DNA of 35,719 nt from Lingula anatina (GCF_001039355.2 NW_019775721.1:191059-226777); one strand, 5' to 3'; positions 1 through 10,207 are shown, counted from the first letter of the stretch. Notes: a model not told the origin generated them from the letters alone. Program-made: numbers and translations.

Positions 1-575
1 CCCCCATCTCTGTTCAAGCTTGGGTTATGTGCCCTGATGTAAATGGCCTCCTTAACCCCCCTTTCATACAAAAAAGGATCCCTGTCCAAGATCTTTACTG
101 TCTCCCACGAGATTTCATGTCCCGGATAATCTACATGAGTGTGCCTAGAAACCTCCGAGGTGGTGAGCTCCGTTTTTTATGTTCCATCACTCTAGATTTT
201 AAAGTTCTTTCTGTTTCCCCCGATGTAGTCTTTCTCACATTCACAGTTCTTGTTACCCTGGCACCTTATATGGTAAATTGCACCACTAACTGCTTTTTTG
301 TCAGTCTTATCTTTAGGATGACAAAGAATCTGTTTGAGTGTTCTGTGAGGTCTAAAGCAAACATTCACTTTGTGTTTTGTATAAATTCGTTTTAGCTGTA
401 ATTCTGATCTTCCTTTCATGTATGGGATCACTATACTGGTTTGGGGCTTATCTTGTCTTCTCTCATCATCCTTAGGTGTTGACTCCTTATCAGCTCCAAC
501 ATTGTTCAGTACCTTCCTTAGAGCCCAGCTGGGATACTTATACACCTCTTCAGGGCCTTATTTACATGGTAGAAA
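1..575 (-). pseudogene. Penelope-like retroelement, C-terminal GIY-YIG endonuclease part, frameshifted, runs off the left edge
   Basis: Seen: the minus strand encodes YPSWAL near 530, typical of the end of the reverse transcriptase in Penelope-like elements. A YHIRC...YIG motif follows near 200-265, and in the neighbouring frame an R-x3-EH segment and a segment ending ...HNPSLN near the window edge. These match the order of a GIY-YIG nuclease: an IY-x-I-x-C strand, YIG, a catalytic Arg, a Glu and a C-terminal Asn. The reading frame changes at about 205 and again at about 160 (minus direction), and also at about 545, so no continuous protein is made. Known: Penelope-like elements fuse a reverse transcriptase to a GIY-YIG nuclease that nicks target DNA. 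Inference: this is a decayed copy; the reverse transcriptase core is not seen to the right, so the copy is 5'-truncated or rearranged. Family assignment is fairly secure; exact ends are not. Confidence 0.8.
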
Positions 576-714
576 TTGAAAAGTTTAATACTTGAATCAT
601 ATCCTACGACTACACAGATGAATTTTCCATCAGAAAAAAGGAAGTCATTGTTCATTGTTCATTGTTGATGAAAAATCTGTTTCATTTTCCCCAAGCATTT
701 TATCTGCCTCAAGC

Positions 715-1030
715 ACTCACTGACAGGAAGACAAACAAGTATAAACAGCAAGCAACACAAAAGGCTGGCAAAGGCACCACACTGGAAAATGGCATTAAAA
801 AGCTCACAATGACAGATACAGACAGAACTGACGACTGGACAGTAAGGCAGGCAGACAAACAAGTACTGTATAATAGACTATAAATAGCAAGCAGTCCAAA
901 AGACTGGCAAAGGCACCACACCTGAAGACAGTGTTAAAAGCTCAGAATGAGAGACATACAGAACTGATGAATGGACAAAAGGACAGGAAGGCAAAAAGAC
1001 AAACAAGTAGGAATATAGCTAGCAGAGAAA
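715..1030. repeat. Tandem repeat, about 140-bp unit, about two copies
   Basis: The block CTGGCAAAGGCACCACAC occurs near 764 and near 903, and the flanking bases (acaaacaagta..., aaagctca.aatga, agacagaactga.ga) also recur with a spacing of about 140 bases. The unit is purine-rich on the plus strand (many AGACA and AAACAAG runs). The open frames on both strands here are low-complexity and not credible as genes. Confidence 0.7.
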
Positions 1031-1750
1031 AAAGACAAAGACAAGTAAAGGAGAGACGGAAGAAAATTAGATAGAATTGACAAGTGAAAACGGCAAAAGA
1101 GACAAATAAAGAATATCAAAACATTAAAAGCAAGATCCATTAAATGATAGCAACAAGAATGAACAAATAGAAATATTAACTAATGAGAAAGTAATGTAAA
1201 AGGAAAATTGATGTTAATATCATAAGAATCTGCGAACATGTGATAGTCACCTTCCAAGGGTCATGGAAACGGTGGTATGAGAAGCTAAAGCGAGGCTGTA
1301 ATGCGGAAATGGCGAGCGTGCATTTTTTTTATGCACATGACTGTGAATTGATTTGTGCCATTCCTAGCTTAAGGCGAAGTTCTTTACATGCTTACATTGA
1401 CAGAAAGCTGAATAAATTTGCCACAACTTACTGGTAATTTTGAGTTGTGCGGAGGCCTCTGTAGATACAAAAATCAAAGTTAAAAATGAAATGATTTTAA
1501 TGAATTAAGGCCGGGACAGGTGTGTCACAGATGAAATAATGAATGGATATGAACACGTTTACCATGGCAAATAAATCCACCTTGTATTTGTTGGCACTCC
1601 GTATTTGTAAGACTCCGTTGTAAGTTTAACAAGACATTATTGACCTTTTTGCTTTTCGCTTTTTTTAGTTGTCACACTGTTCATCTCTCTTTCTATTGTT
1701 TTTCTTTTTCCATTAAAAATAAAAGTTCCAAACAATGTCTCTTCTCCCAT
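1031..1750. other. No gene recognised
   Basis: A purine-rich stretch, then ordinary AT-rich sequence. A 65-codon open frame at 1240-1437 (+) has no recognisable motif and no clear splice context. Confidence 0.4.
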
Positions 1751-1807
1751 CCGGGTAGCGGACCTCTCTCTCATGAAGTCGCTTGACCCTTTGGAATTAG
1801 GCTACCA

Positions 1808-1920
1808 TCCCTTACGAAAAAGTCCTATAGGATCCTATAAGATTCTATAGGATCCTATAGGAAATTGGGCCAATTTCCTATAGGATCTTATAGGATCCTA
1901 TAGGACTTTTTCATTAGGGA
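1808..1920. mobile_element. Palindromic foldback MITE built from CCTATAGGAT blocks
   Basis: The left arm starts TCCCTTACGAAAAAGTCC and the reverse complement of the right end starts TCCCTAATGAAAAAGTCC. The arms stay nearly identical to the centre at about 1865 (GAAATTGG/CCAATTTC). Inside each arm CCTATAGGAT-type decamers repeat; the left arm has one extra decamer. No convincing target duplication is visible. The element lies directly after the last readable coding part of the zinc-finger pseudogene on the minus strand. Confidence 0.8.
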
Positions 1921-2322
1921 TATCTATCTCCCCATCTTCCTCCTTTACTTTTCTTTGGCTCACTTTACTGGGTGGTTTCTCTTCCTCTTCCTCCGACAGA
2001 ACTTGGGTGTTTGTCTCATTCAGGGGGTGGTCCTACTTTCAAATTTCTTTCAGTTGACCTGGGGCTGGAGAAAGGGGACAGGGTGAGGGTCACCTCCTCC
2101 CCAGGTGTTACGTCCACCAGCAGAGGGGGCTTCTCCAAGATCTCTAGGACTGCTGGGCTCTTCTCATTCTTTCCGATTCATGCTTCCGTTTATAATGCTC
2201 TGCTAGCACACGGTTTTCTACAAATTTTAAACTGCAGTGGCAATTTAAACAGCTCCTCTCATGCTGCTTCCGGTTGCTTCTATCAGTGAATGTCTTCCTA
2301 CAGTACAGACAGCCTGGCATGT
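1910..2322 (-). pseudogene. Zinc-finger-containing exon or broken gene
   Basis: A strong acceptor (polypyrimidine run ending TTCTTAG) lies just above 2322 on the minus strand and is followed at once by ATG (2320-2318). The frame gives a C-x2-C-x12-H-x3-C finger (CLYCRKTF...QHERSC) and then a second Cys/His cluster ending AEHYKRKH, with a stop at 2144. Past this stop another frame continues protein-like text (ILEKPPLLVDVTPGEEV, near 2135-2085), and then a third frame (ETNTQVLSEEEEEKPPSK, near 2015-1960) up to the palindromic element. Seen: three successive frames with biased amino-acid use and no readable single ORF. Inference: a decayed gene or transposon ORF interrupted by frameshifts and by the MITE. 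It could instead be a real first coding exon ending at 2144, with the rest as 3' UTR. Function is unknown; fingers of this type bind DNA or protein. Confidence 0.45.
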
Positions 2323-2756
2323 CTAAGAAAGGAAAGGAGTAGGTTACTGCAAGAGGTACTGGAAAGCTGACCCAGCAAATCTCCTGTAAGTGGGGGGGGG
2401 GGATATTAAAAACAGAAAATCCAGAATACATGAAGTTGCACAACTCATGTAAGTCTGAAGTTGTAAACCCATAAATCTTGACCTGTACATTATATATGAT
2501 AATCTTATATATTCGGCACAGTCACAGAAAAAAAAATTATTAAACTCTTTTGTTGCGACATGTTTTATGTTTTGTGTCTGTATATTTTGCCAGCTTTGCT
2601 GTTTAGTCTTATGTTAGGTCTCATCTTATGGTTTGCCCAAAGATAATTAAGTATAAAAGATGTCTGCAGTAATTTTGTGTGAGTAATATGCAGAAAAACA
2701 TTTTATTATTATTTCTTTAAATAAAGAATAAACTTTTTGCATTAAGTATACTGAAA

Positions 2757-2902
2757 CTTTTATACTAGTATGTACACTACTGTTGTGATCTCATTGTACT
2801 AGTCTTTATACTAGTATGTACACTACTGTTGTGATGTCATTGTACTAGTCTTTATACTAGTATGTACACTACTGTTGTGATCTCATTGTACTAGTCTTTA
2901 TA
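2757..2902. repeat. 46-bp tandem repeat, three copies
   Basis: The unit begins TATACTAGTATGTACACTAC at 2761, 2807 and 2853. Copies are almost identical (one g/c difference in GTGATCTC versus GTGATGTC), which suggests recent expansion. Confidence 0.9.
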
Positions 2903-3334
2903 AAAGATGAGTACTGATTATTACTTTTGTTGCTTACTTTGTAATTAAAAAAAAAATTTACATGAAATTGAATCAAAAGACAAGGCTTTTTTTTTATCTT
3001 AAATATCCAAAGTTATTTCTCGAGTTAGTTTGCCTAAAGTAGTGTTAATAAACTATCTAATACTGAATAAAGCAAGTCAGAATGATGACTGAATCATCAC
3101 ATTGTTAATGCCTGTTATAAGTACTGGTACCTAGTAAATTCCCACCTGGTAATTCTGGAGCTGTTTGTAATCAAAGAATGTTTGTTTATTTAATTAAGCT
3201 CATAAGTGCAGAATTTTATATTAGAGAAAAGTTTGGTTGAATTTGTAGAGAGGTATAGATAAAGCAAGGTGAGAAAGAGAAATTAAGGACTAAGAAAACG
3301 AGCTGTTGTTATATTTTCTCTCTCATGCCTCATA
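2903..3334. other. No gene recognised
   Basis: AT-rich sequence without a credible ORF. Confidence 0.4.
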
Positions 3335-3523
3335 GAGCACATTCAGAACAGTGAACTAACATATCCGCGGATCAAATATGATGACCCACTAAAAAGCTTG
3401 TTGCTTAATTCCTGATTAGACACTGAATAGATTCCCCACAGGGATTAGGCAACAAGTATTAGCATTTAGTGGGTCACCATATTTGATCCAGGGATCTGTT
3501 AGTTCACTGTTCTAAATGTGCTC
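3335..3523. mobile_element. Foldback MITE-like inverted repeat
   Basis: GAGCACATTCAGAACAGTGA starts the left arm, and the reverse complement of the right end is GAGCACATTTAGAACAGTGA. The match continues inward through ACTAACA.ATCC..GGATCAAATATG.TGACCCACTAAA for about 80 bases per arm, with a short loop near 3430. No coding capacity. Confidence 0.85.
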
Positions 3524-4262
3524 AGTAACAAATAATATCATACAGAACCTGGGTAGGGGGTAAAACTTATGCTTACAACAGGTATGTATATAAAACTGAT
3601 GAAGGATACTTGATAAATAAACATTTTCCAGTTTTTCACCACTTGAGAGTTACTTTTACACTTACTGTCATATTTAAGATATTTCATTTACATACATAAC
3701 CCCAACCAGGTAATATGATGTGACTATTGTATTCATCAGTGCAGTGGGGATCATAGTTGTATATGTGTCTGTAGTCTCATATAGAAATCACTGAACACAC
3801 TGTGGACATGATATACAGTGATGAGAGAGAAAATTTTAAAAGTGGCAAACTACAATCTCTTTGCTGTGAATTTCAGACTTTTCTTTCCTTATGAAATATG
3901 TACAAAGTACATATACATTTACTCGGGGGAATTTTTAATGCACAAATGTAATTAAAAAGTACTGTGCAGATGTTTACAAACACAGTTTTGTAAGTCTGAA
4001 AATTAAATTGAAAGTCTACAGTGCAGTTTTTGTCACTATTTGAGTTTATCATACTTATATTATTTTAGGTAATTATATGATTTGATCAACTGTATTCATA
4101 ACTTTCAGTTTTAATGCACTTCTTGACAATGTGTTTGACCTTTGTTTTTCTGAGAATTATCATTTCAACATTATAAATGTACCAACCAACTTTTAATTAT
4201 AAATAATAAATAAATATTATTATTTATTGTTGTTGTTTTATTTATATGACTGTCTAAGAATA
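3524..4262. other. No gene recognised
   Basis: AT-rich sequence with short A/T runs and no credible ORF or RNA. Confidence 0.4.
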
Positions 4263-4527
4263 TTTAGGTCTAAGTACTCAGTCCCAATCAAAATAAGAGT
4301 GCATTCAGTGCTTTATCTGTCTAGGTAGATCAATTCAGGGGGACTCTTGCTGAATACAATCAGATTAAGAGATTAGCATACCACCCCCTAGCTTTGAGTA
4401 GAAAATGGAAAACAAGCATGTTATAAACAAAAGGAGGCGAGCCAATCCAATTGCATTCAGCAAGAGTCCCTGTGGAGTTGGATCGATTTACATAGACCAA
4501 TAGTGTCATTGGGAATGAGTCCTAAAT
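4263..4527. mobile_element. Foldback element with GGACTCTTGCTGAAT arms
   Basis: Left arm: TTTAGGTC...CTCAGTCCCAATC, then GGGGGACTCTTGCTGAAT. The reverse complement of the right arm has TTTAGGACTCATTCCCAATG, then AGGGACTCTTGCTGAATG. A further diverged member is seen near 14325-14575 and a possible single arm near 24590-24660, so this is a dispersed family. Confidence 0.75.
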
Positions 4528-4654
4528 TAAGGCACTAGTAGATATGTCAGTGGCAATACTAAGATGAATAAAAATAAAATGATAAAGAGAAAGTATTGTA
4601 ATAGTTTCTAAGTCTAGATGATTATTTTACTTCCAAAAGTGTTTTATGCAGATC

Positions 4655-4776
4655 AGAAATATAACTTCAGAAGTGTCAAAGATAATTGGGGACCACTGAA
4701 AGGCAAAGTATATTGCAAAATTTTAGAGAGGTAAAAAAATAGGCCACATCTCCATTTTCTCCCTGCAGAATTTTGC
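4655..4776. repeat. Dispersed repeat, copy 1 (copy 2 at 19350-19475)
   Basis: CAAAGTAT.TTGCAAAATTTTA followed by a spacing-conserved CCA.ATCTCC and then GAACTTT/GAATTTT is shared with 19405-19475 in the same orientation. It ends at a C-run and an N (4777). Confidence 0.65.
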
Positions 4777-5103
4777 NCCCCCCCAGACCAATCCCCCCCC
4801 CCCCCCAGAACAATTCCCCCCGGGATATTCGCCCCCCCCCCCCCCCCATAGAAACATATATTTATATACAAATATAAAGTAAACACTTTAAGTTCAAAAC
4901 ATTTCATCCAATTTATTAATGTTTTAGCGTAATAATAAAACTTCATCATTAAACAAATTACTTCATTACAAAGTCCTTTTTTGTTGAGTACAAGTACGGA
5001 AAGTATTATTTAAAATCTAATAAAAGTATAACCACCTATCCTCCAGGTAAAGTTGGGGAAAGCAGGTGGACAGGTAAACAGATATTTTATGAATATTTTC
5101 AGT

Positions 5104-5437
5104 GTGACAGGTAGTGGGTAGTAGGTAGTGGGTAGGTGGGTAGTGGGGTAGGTAGGTAGTGGGTAGTAGGTAGTGGGGTAGGTAGGTAGTGGGTAGGTGG
5201 GTAGTAGGTAGTGGGTAGGTGGGTAGTAGGTAGTGGGTGGTAGGTGGGTAGTAGGTAGTGGGTAGGTGGGTAGTGAGTAGGTGGGTAGTAGGTAGTAGGT
5301 AGGTGGGTAGTAGGTAGTGGGTAGTGAGTAGGTGGGTAGTAGGTAGTGGGTAGGTGGGTAGTAGGTAGTGAGTAGGTGGGTAGTAGGTAGGTGGGTAGTA
5401 GGTAGTGGGTAGGTGGGTAGTGAGTAGGTGGGTAGTA
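5104..5437. repeat. G-rich minisatellite (GTAGGTGGGTAGTAG type)
   Basis: About 330 bases of interlaced GGTAGTAGGTAGTGGGTA and GGTGGGTAGTA blocks on the plus strand, with hardly any other base pattern. All minus frames stay open because the complement lacks stops (Pro-Thr-Tyr-rich text), so the long open frames here are artefacts. Repeated GGG/GG runs make it a candidate for G-quadruplex formation. Confidence 0.92.
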
Positions 5438-5441
5438 GTCA

Positions 5442-5650
5442 AGCAATTAGTGACAGATAATCAAAGGGATACCTAGATAAGAAAGAATCTGTATACCCCA
5501 CCTTTCCCTAGAGATGCACCTTGATTCAAGGCTTACTTAATCAAGGGGGGGAATGAAGCAATTAAAAGTAACAGTTAATTCATCAAAGGGTTACCTGAGA
5601 GTGAGACCATCTGTTTACCCCACCTTTACCTGGAGATATACTTTGATCAG
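5442..5650. repeat. Two-copy tandem repeat, about 115-bp unit
   Basis: AAGCAATTA...TCAAAGGG.TACCT.AGA...ATCTGT.TACCCCACCTTT.CCT.GAGAT occurs from 5442 and again from 5556. A related inverted piece is seen near 5030-5080. Confidence 0.75.
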
Positions 5651-5890
5651 ATTTTTAATTAAATTTTCTGTACTTCCATTTCTAAAATTGTCTGTACTTG
5701 TAAATGATTTGTTTAATGAAATTAGCATTCTCTATCCTTGAGTTGCATCATCACACTAAGAAATATTCATAAAATGGATGAAAAGATTTGAACTTTATAC
5801 TCTTTCCTTTATAATTTTACATAAATATATATTTCTTGGGGGGGGGGGGGCGTCCAGGGGGGAACTGTCCGGGGGGAAATGGTCCTGATG

Positions 5891-6199
5891 TGACAAGCTG
5901 TTAGCCACTGTAAATATGAACAAATAGGAGGCCAAATCACCATTTATCTCACAAAAGAATATCGTTAAAAGGTCTTTAATGAACGTCTCTTGGCACGTCA
6001 GTTCCTCCATCTACCGATCCGAAATAACAGAAGATCATTCTGTACAAATGTAGAATGAAGTTGTTCATATATCTGCAATAAGAAGTATTACTTACAATGT
6101 ACAATACCTTAGTGTGAGACTGTGTTTTTCATTTGTGTCATACTACACTGTTTTACATTTGCCGAGCATAGAGACACACACATTTTATATTGATGAGTA
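5891..6199. other. No gene recognised
   Basis: AT-rich spacer with no credible ORF. It separates the large inverted repeat from the LINE fragment. Confidence 0.4.
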
Positions 6200-6600
6200 T
6201 CTTCACAAAATGATTTTAAAAAGCAAGACAGTGAATGCACTTTTTAAGGAAATTGAAAGCTTTTACCAGGAATGTGTCTATTTTAACGAACTTTTATAGG
6301 TGTGTTTTAAAAATTATTTTAACTTACGCTGTAACTGTTTGGTATGGGCGTGAAACTGTAGAGGATAAAAAACAACTAGAAGAGATTGTTGAAACGGCAG
6401 GTAATGTAATTGGAACGAATCTTACTCCCATTCATTCCATTTATCTCGATAGGGTTAAAAATAAAAAATAAGACAGCTTCCTTCATGACTGATCCAGCTC
6501 AAACCCTATTAAAATTTTTACCCAGCAACTCGAGGCTTTTAGTTTTTAAGGGCAGTAAGCGATTTTTATCTAGCTTTTATCGGCAACTCTGAGCCATCTA
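6200..6600 (+). pseudogene. LINE (non-LTR retrotransposon) 3' end, C-terminal reverse-transcriptase region, frameshifted
   Basis: Seen: HFLRKLKAF, then NFYRCVLKIILTYAVTVWYG and EDKKQLEEIVETAGNVIG in one frame to about 6465. The frame then shifts at an A-rich run and continues DPAQTLLKFLPSNSRL and KRFLSSFY to a stop near 6592. Known: this order (LRKL..., FYRSV-type helix, VWYG, EDK..L..I...A..IIG, DP.H...L...LPS..R) is the C-terminal tail after the reverse-transcriptase palm in CR1/L2/Rex-type LINE proteins from many animals. Palm motifs and endonuclease are absent, so this is a 5'-truncated dead copy. A second copy of the same family lies on the minus strand at 20875-21245 and shares the unusual SSNSRL / PSNSRL and FKGS segments. 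Clade is inferred and not proven. Confidence 0.8.
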
Positions 6601-7160
6601 ACCAATTTAGATATGTCGAAGCCAAAGGACTTCAATAGTTTTCTGAAACAGGTCCCAGACAACTTATTACTGGTACCAGAATTATATTTTATCATTGTTT
6701 ATTGTTGTAACAAAGACAACGCATAAGCATAAATGTATCGTGACAACGTTTTTTATTATGTTTTGTTTTTGTCCTGGTTGAACGTTATTGTTAACTTATT
6801 ATAGTACTGAACAGTGAAAAAAGAATCTCGCCTAACTCCACCTTTCATCTCTTCAAGAAAAAATGTATCTCGCGCGGGTCAAGTGTTTCTGTAACCAAAT
6901 TGCTAGAGTAATATAAGCAATTTTCATTTGCGGAGAAAGGAACGATGCGCGCAAATTTAATGATTTTTATGCCGAAGTTCAAGCACAACAAGATCGGTTC
7001 TCAATATTCTATTGCTAACACAGTATGAGTACGTTATAGCTGATAGATAGATAGATAGATAGATAAAAAATGATCACGTTTTACATCGCGAGTTGGAACA
7101 CCAAGTCACTTATTACCGGCTTTAGTTGATGTATTGTATGTCAACTCATTTATCGCAATT
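6601..7160. other. No gene recognised; short GATA microsatellite
   Basis: Probable LINE 3' UTR remnant at the left, then AT-rich sequence. A (GATA)n run of about six units lies at 7041-7066. Confidence 0.45.
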
Positions 7161-7164
7161 TTGC

Positions 7165-7590
7165 TCTTTAATTTCATCTGGTTTGGAGACACAGATTATA
7201 AGGAATATAATACATTTAAATCAGTGAGCAAAAATTACCTCTGCAGACATCGCATCTAGGTTTTAGCGGAAAACCAACGCCTCCGAATCTGCTGACCTGT
7301 GGCTGGCTGTCAATCACCAGCTACTCTCAGCCAATCAGTGCACGATATTTTCACAGTTCAAGTTTTACCAATAGCCCATTTCTACAGGGGTAAAGCCCCT
7401 TTAGCAAATCATGATTGTCTTCATTATCTTTATTTAATTTCACTGATTTAGGTGTGTCTAAGCCCAAGGACTCTCGGCTTTGTCGTGTATTTCATGTTTT
7501 GGAGACACAGGTGATAAGAAATATATTTTAATTGGTGAGTAATACTAGCTCTTCGGTTATTTTACCTTGGTTTTATAGGAAAAACAACGC
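7165..7590. repeat. Two diverged direct copies of a ~120-bp repeat
   Basis: TTTGGAGACACAG.T.ATAAG.AATAT followed by AATT/AAATCAGTGAG, then TTTTA..GGAAAA.CAACGCC occurs at about 7182-7285 and about 7496-7590. The copies are spaced about 315 bases apart. Confidence 0.65.
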
Positions 7591-7614
7591 CAGACGTCTA
7601 CATGTAGGAATTGA

Positions 7615-7694
7615 AGTCCGTGGTCCCTTAACATTAGTACAGGTTAGGGTTAGTCAATAGTATGTCACCTGTACAAAATAATGAGGAACGGACT
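7615..7694. repeat. Nested inverted repeat (hairpin)
   Basis: AGTCCGT (7615-7621) pairs with ACGGACT (7688-7694). Inside it GTACAGGT (7637-7644) pairs with ACCTGTAC (7667-7674). The apical loop contains TTAGGGTTAG. Confidence 0.6.
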
Positions 7695-8330
7695 ACGGTT
7701 CCTGGCGGACTATACTGCATTCCTGTCACATCGGCTTAGATTTTGATGGATTAAACATAGGAACAACTTTTATAATTCTTACGTCAACTCTATTGCTAGA
7801 TTTCGCTAAATATTAACGGAATAAAATACCAGTCCGTCGATGATTACTTCATTTCCGATGACGTTTATTTTTCCTTAAAATTGCAAATTATACAAAGCCT
7901 ACGTGTTTTCAAGAGAAGCCTGTTATGTCAAAATGCCCCCATTGCACAATTTGAAGTGGTCAGCCATCAAAATTAGCTATCAGTTTAATCCAGCGTCGTG
8001 AACATGTGCTCTTCTGGAAAAGTAGCTCAAGCCGAATAACTTAATGGTGTAAGTTGTTTTCATTGGTTGGCCGGAGTCATCTTTTGACTTAAAAAATGAT
8101 TTTGACATTTTTAAGCTCATAAAAAAACGCCGTTGATGACATTGTGTGAGAGTGCGGAAATTTTACCCCTTTACCTCTTAAATACATCTAAAAATGTATA
8201 GGCCCGAACAAAGTCCGTATAAACCAGACACTCCCCACAAATAAAATAAATAAATAAATGTATATCTACAGCTATTTATAATTAGCAAATTAGAGTTCGC
8301 ATATACCAACTATAATAAGCAATCTGCCAG
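7695..8330. other. No gene recognised
   Basis: Mixed AT-rich sequence with no credible ORF, splice module or RNA. Confidence 0.4.
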
Positions 8331-8334
8331 ACAG

Positions 8335-8485
8335 AAAACAAGTGGATAGGCAAGCACGACGTTTTCCTCGTTCCTGCAAAATATTCAGTTAATCTTCTTT
8401 AAGGCGATAATGCCGCACTTGGAAAACCTGTTGATCTATCATGTCGAACAAGAGCAGGGTCGAGTGCTGAACAAAATCTTAATAA
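8335..8485. repeat. Dispersed repeat, copy 1 (copy 2 at 15200-15360)
   Basis: Shares AAAATATT.AGTTAAT..TCTT, GATAATGCCGCA, AACCT and ATCATGTCGAACAAGA followed by CGAGTGCTGAA with 15225-15340, same orientation and similar spacing. Confidence 0.65.
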
Positions 8486-8995
8486 CATATTACTTGACAA
8501 TGCTGTTACACTCTTTCTGAGAATAGCTTAGTGACTTTTGTGTCTCCACAGAAAATTAATTAACAATCAGGTATGGAAAGCACGCCTTTGGTAAATCTTT
8601 AAATATAATAACCGTAAAGACCCAAATGAACCCTGTACATAACACAGCCCTCTTAAAAAGATAGTAAAATACATAAATGAATAAAATAAACTGTATCTAG
8701 GACTATTAATCTGATCAAAGTTCGTACGGTCTTATAAATAAACTACAACGCGATGACTTAACACAGTACAGCAAGTGCCAGGGATCTCGACGAAAGAAAA
8801 GCACGCTGGCCTGTTCTTACCTAAATCAATTCAAAAACAGCATTCGATATATTTTCTCAGTTGATTCGGGTAAAAATGTACGTTGGTATTTACGAAAAAG
8901 GGTAGTTTTCGATATTTTCAGTTTTTGACGACGTAGAACCGTTTTCATTTCAAAGAAAACGCGGGAGAAGGAGGAGATGTGAAATGGGTGCAGTT

Positions 8996-9197
8996 CAGTA
9001 GCGGATTTAGAGGGGGGTCGGGGGGCCCTGACCCCCCCCCCCTTTAATTTCTGGTCCCCTCTTGAAATTAGAATTTTTATCTAGCTGAATCTTAGTTCTA
9101 AACCGTACCAAATGGCACCGTTCGCCTTCTAAAATACCAAAATTTTTCGGGGCCCTTAAGCGCCCCCCCCCTTCAAATAATCCTGGATCCGCCCCTG
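8996..9197. mobile_element. hAT-type MITE with an exact 8-bp target-site duplication
   Basis: Terminal inverted repeats: left CAGTAGCGGATTTAG, right (reverse complement) CAGGGGCGGATCCAG. GTGCAGTT stands immediately outside both ends (8988-8995 and 9198-9205). Known: an 8-bp duplication and CAG-starting TIRs are signs of hAT transposition. The interior has G and C runs and no ORF. The right end was copied again by the duplication described at 9683-10207. Confidence 0.88.
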
Positions 9198-10207
9198 GTG
9201 CAGTTCATCGTATTTACTTCTCTAGCTATTAATCATTGCTATGGTGTGATAAAAACTAAACTGAATTCAGAACAAAAACAACAGAAATTGTCACAACATG
9301 TTTTAATAATACGCAGTCTCAGTAAGAACAATAAGCAACATCAATACAATTTCTGCAATAAAATATCTGGAATAGCTTGTTTCACAAAAGATTTCCTGAG
9401 CTAAGGTTAACACTGCTAAAATTGAAGATCCGACTACACAAGGTCAACCTTGTGATTAAAGATTTATTTTTATTGATTGTCACGCAGTAAATGTATTGGC
9501 CATATACTTAAATGAGCTACTGTCACCAGTGACAGTAAACAAATCGTAATGACGATCAGAGTTATAGCATTGGGTTCAGTTGATAGATCAAAATTAATGA
9601 AGCAATTAAGCGACCTTTAAGATTTTTATAAAAGGCACCTTTGTTGTATTTTGTTATTAGAATTACTATTATTAAATTCATNAGCGCCCCCCCCCCCTTC
9701 AAATAATCCGGGATCCGCCCCTGGTGCAGTTCATCGTATTTACTTCTCTAGCTATTAATCATTGCTATGGTATGATAAAAACTAAATTGAATTCAGAACA
9801 AAAACAACAGAAATTGTCACAACATGTTTTAATAATACGCAGTCTCAGTAAGAACAATAAGCAACATCAATACAATTTCTGCAATAAAATATCTGGATAA
9901 GCTTGTTTCACAAAAGATTTCCTGGGCTAAGGTTAACACTGCTAAAATTGAAGATCCGACTACACAAGGTCAACCTTGTGATTAAAGATTTATTTTTATT
10001 GATTGTCACGCAGTAAATGTATTGGCCATACACTTAAATGAGCTACTGTCACCAGTGACAGTAAACAAATCGTAATGACGATCAGAGTTATAGCATTGGG
10101 TTCAGTTGATAGATCAAAATTAATGAAGCAAGTAAGCGACCTTTAAGATTTTTATAAAAGGCACCTTTGTTGTATTTTGTTATTAGAATTACTATTATTA
10201 AATTCAT
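9159..10207. repeat. About 523-bp direct duplication joined by a single N, probable assembly artefact
   Basis: 9159-9681 and 9683-10207 match nearly base for base (AGCGCCCCC...AAATTCAT), with only a handful of substitutions and a few indels, and the junction is a lone N at 9682. The first copy ends exactly where the second begins, as expected for two overlapping contigs or haplotypes that were abutted and not merged. Confidence 0.85.

Larger units (their letters stand above)
4777..5890. repeat. Large diverged inverted repeat with C/G homopolymer arms
   Basis: The left arm (4777 to about 4990) and the right arm (about 5690-5890) are inverted copies. Both contain runs of C (left) or G (right) separated by GACCA..TCCCC and TTCCCCCCGG blocks, then A.AGAAA.ATATATTTAT, AAGTTCAAA, TTTCATCCA.TTTAT.AATGT and ATTAAACAAAT. 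The loop holds the minisatellite and a short tandem repeat. The N at 4777 and the long C/G runs mean base counts there are unreliable. Confidence 0.7.

Noticed and set aside
1972-2289. 105-codon plus-strand ORF
   Set aside because: Antisense to the zinc-finger remnant, whose strand has the recognisable Cys/His pattern and an acceptor.
5104-5437. CRISPR array or telomere
   Set aside because: The units are contiguous and degenerate with no spacers, and the motif is not a known telomere repeat; it is a minisatellite.
5017-5446. Open frames of 141 and 115 codons rich in Pro, Thr, Tyr and His on the minus strand
   Set aside because: They are translations of the G-rich minisatellite; several frames are open for the same reason.
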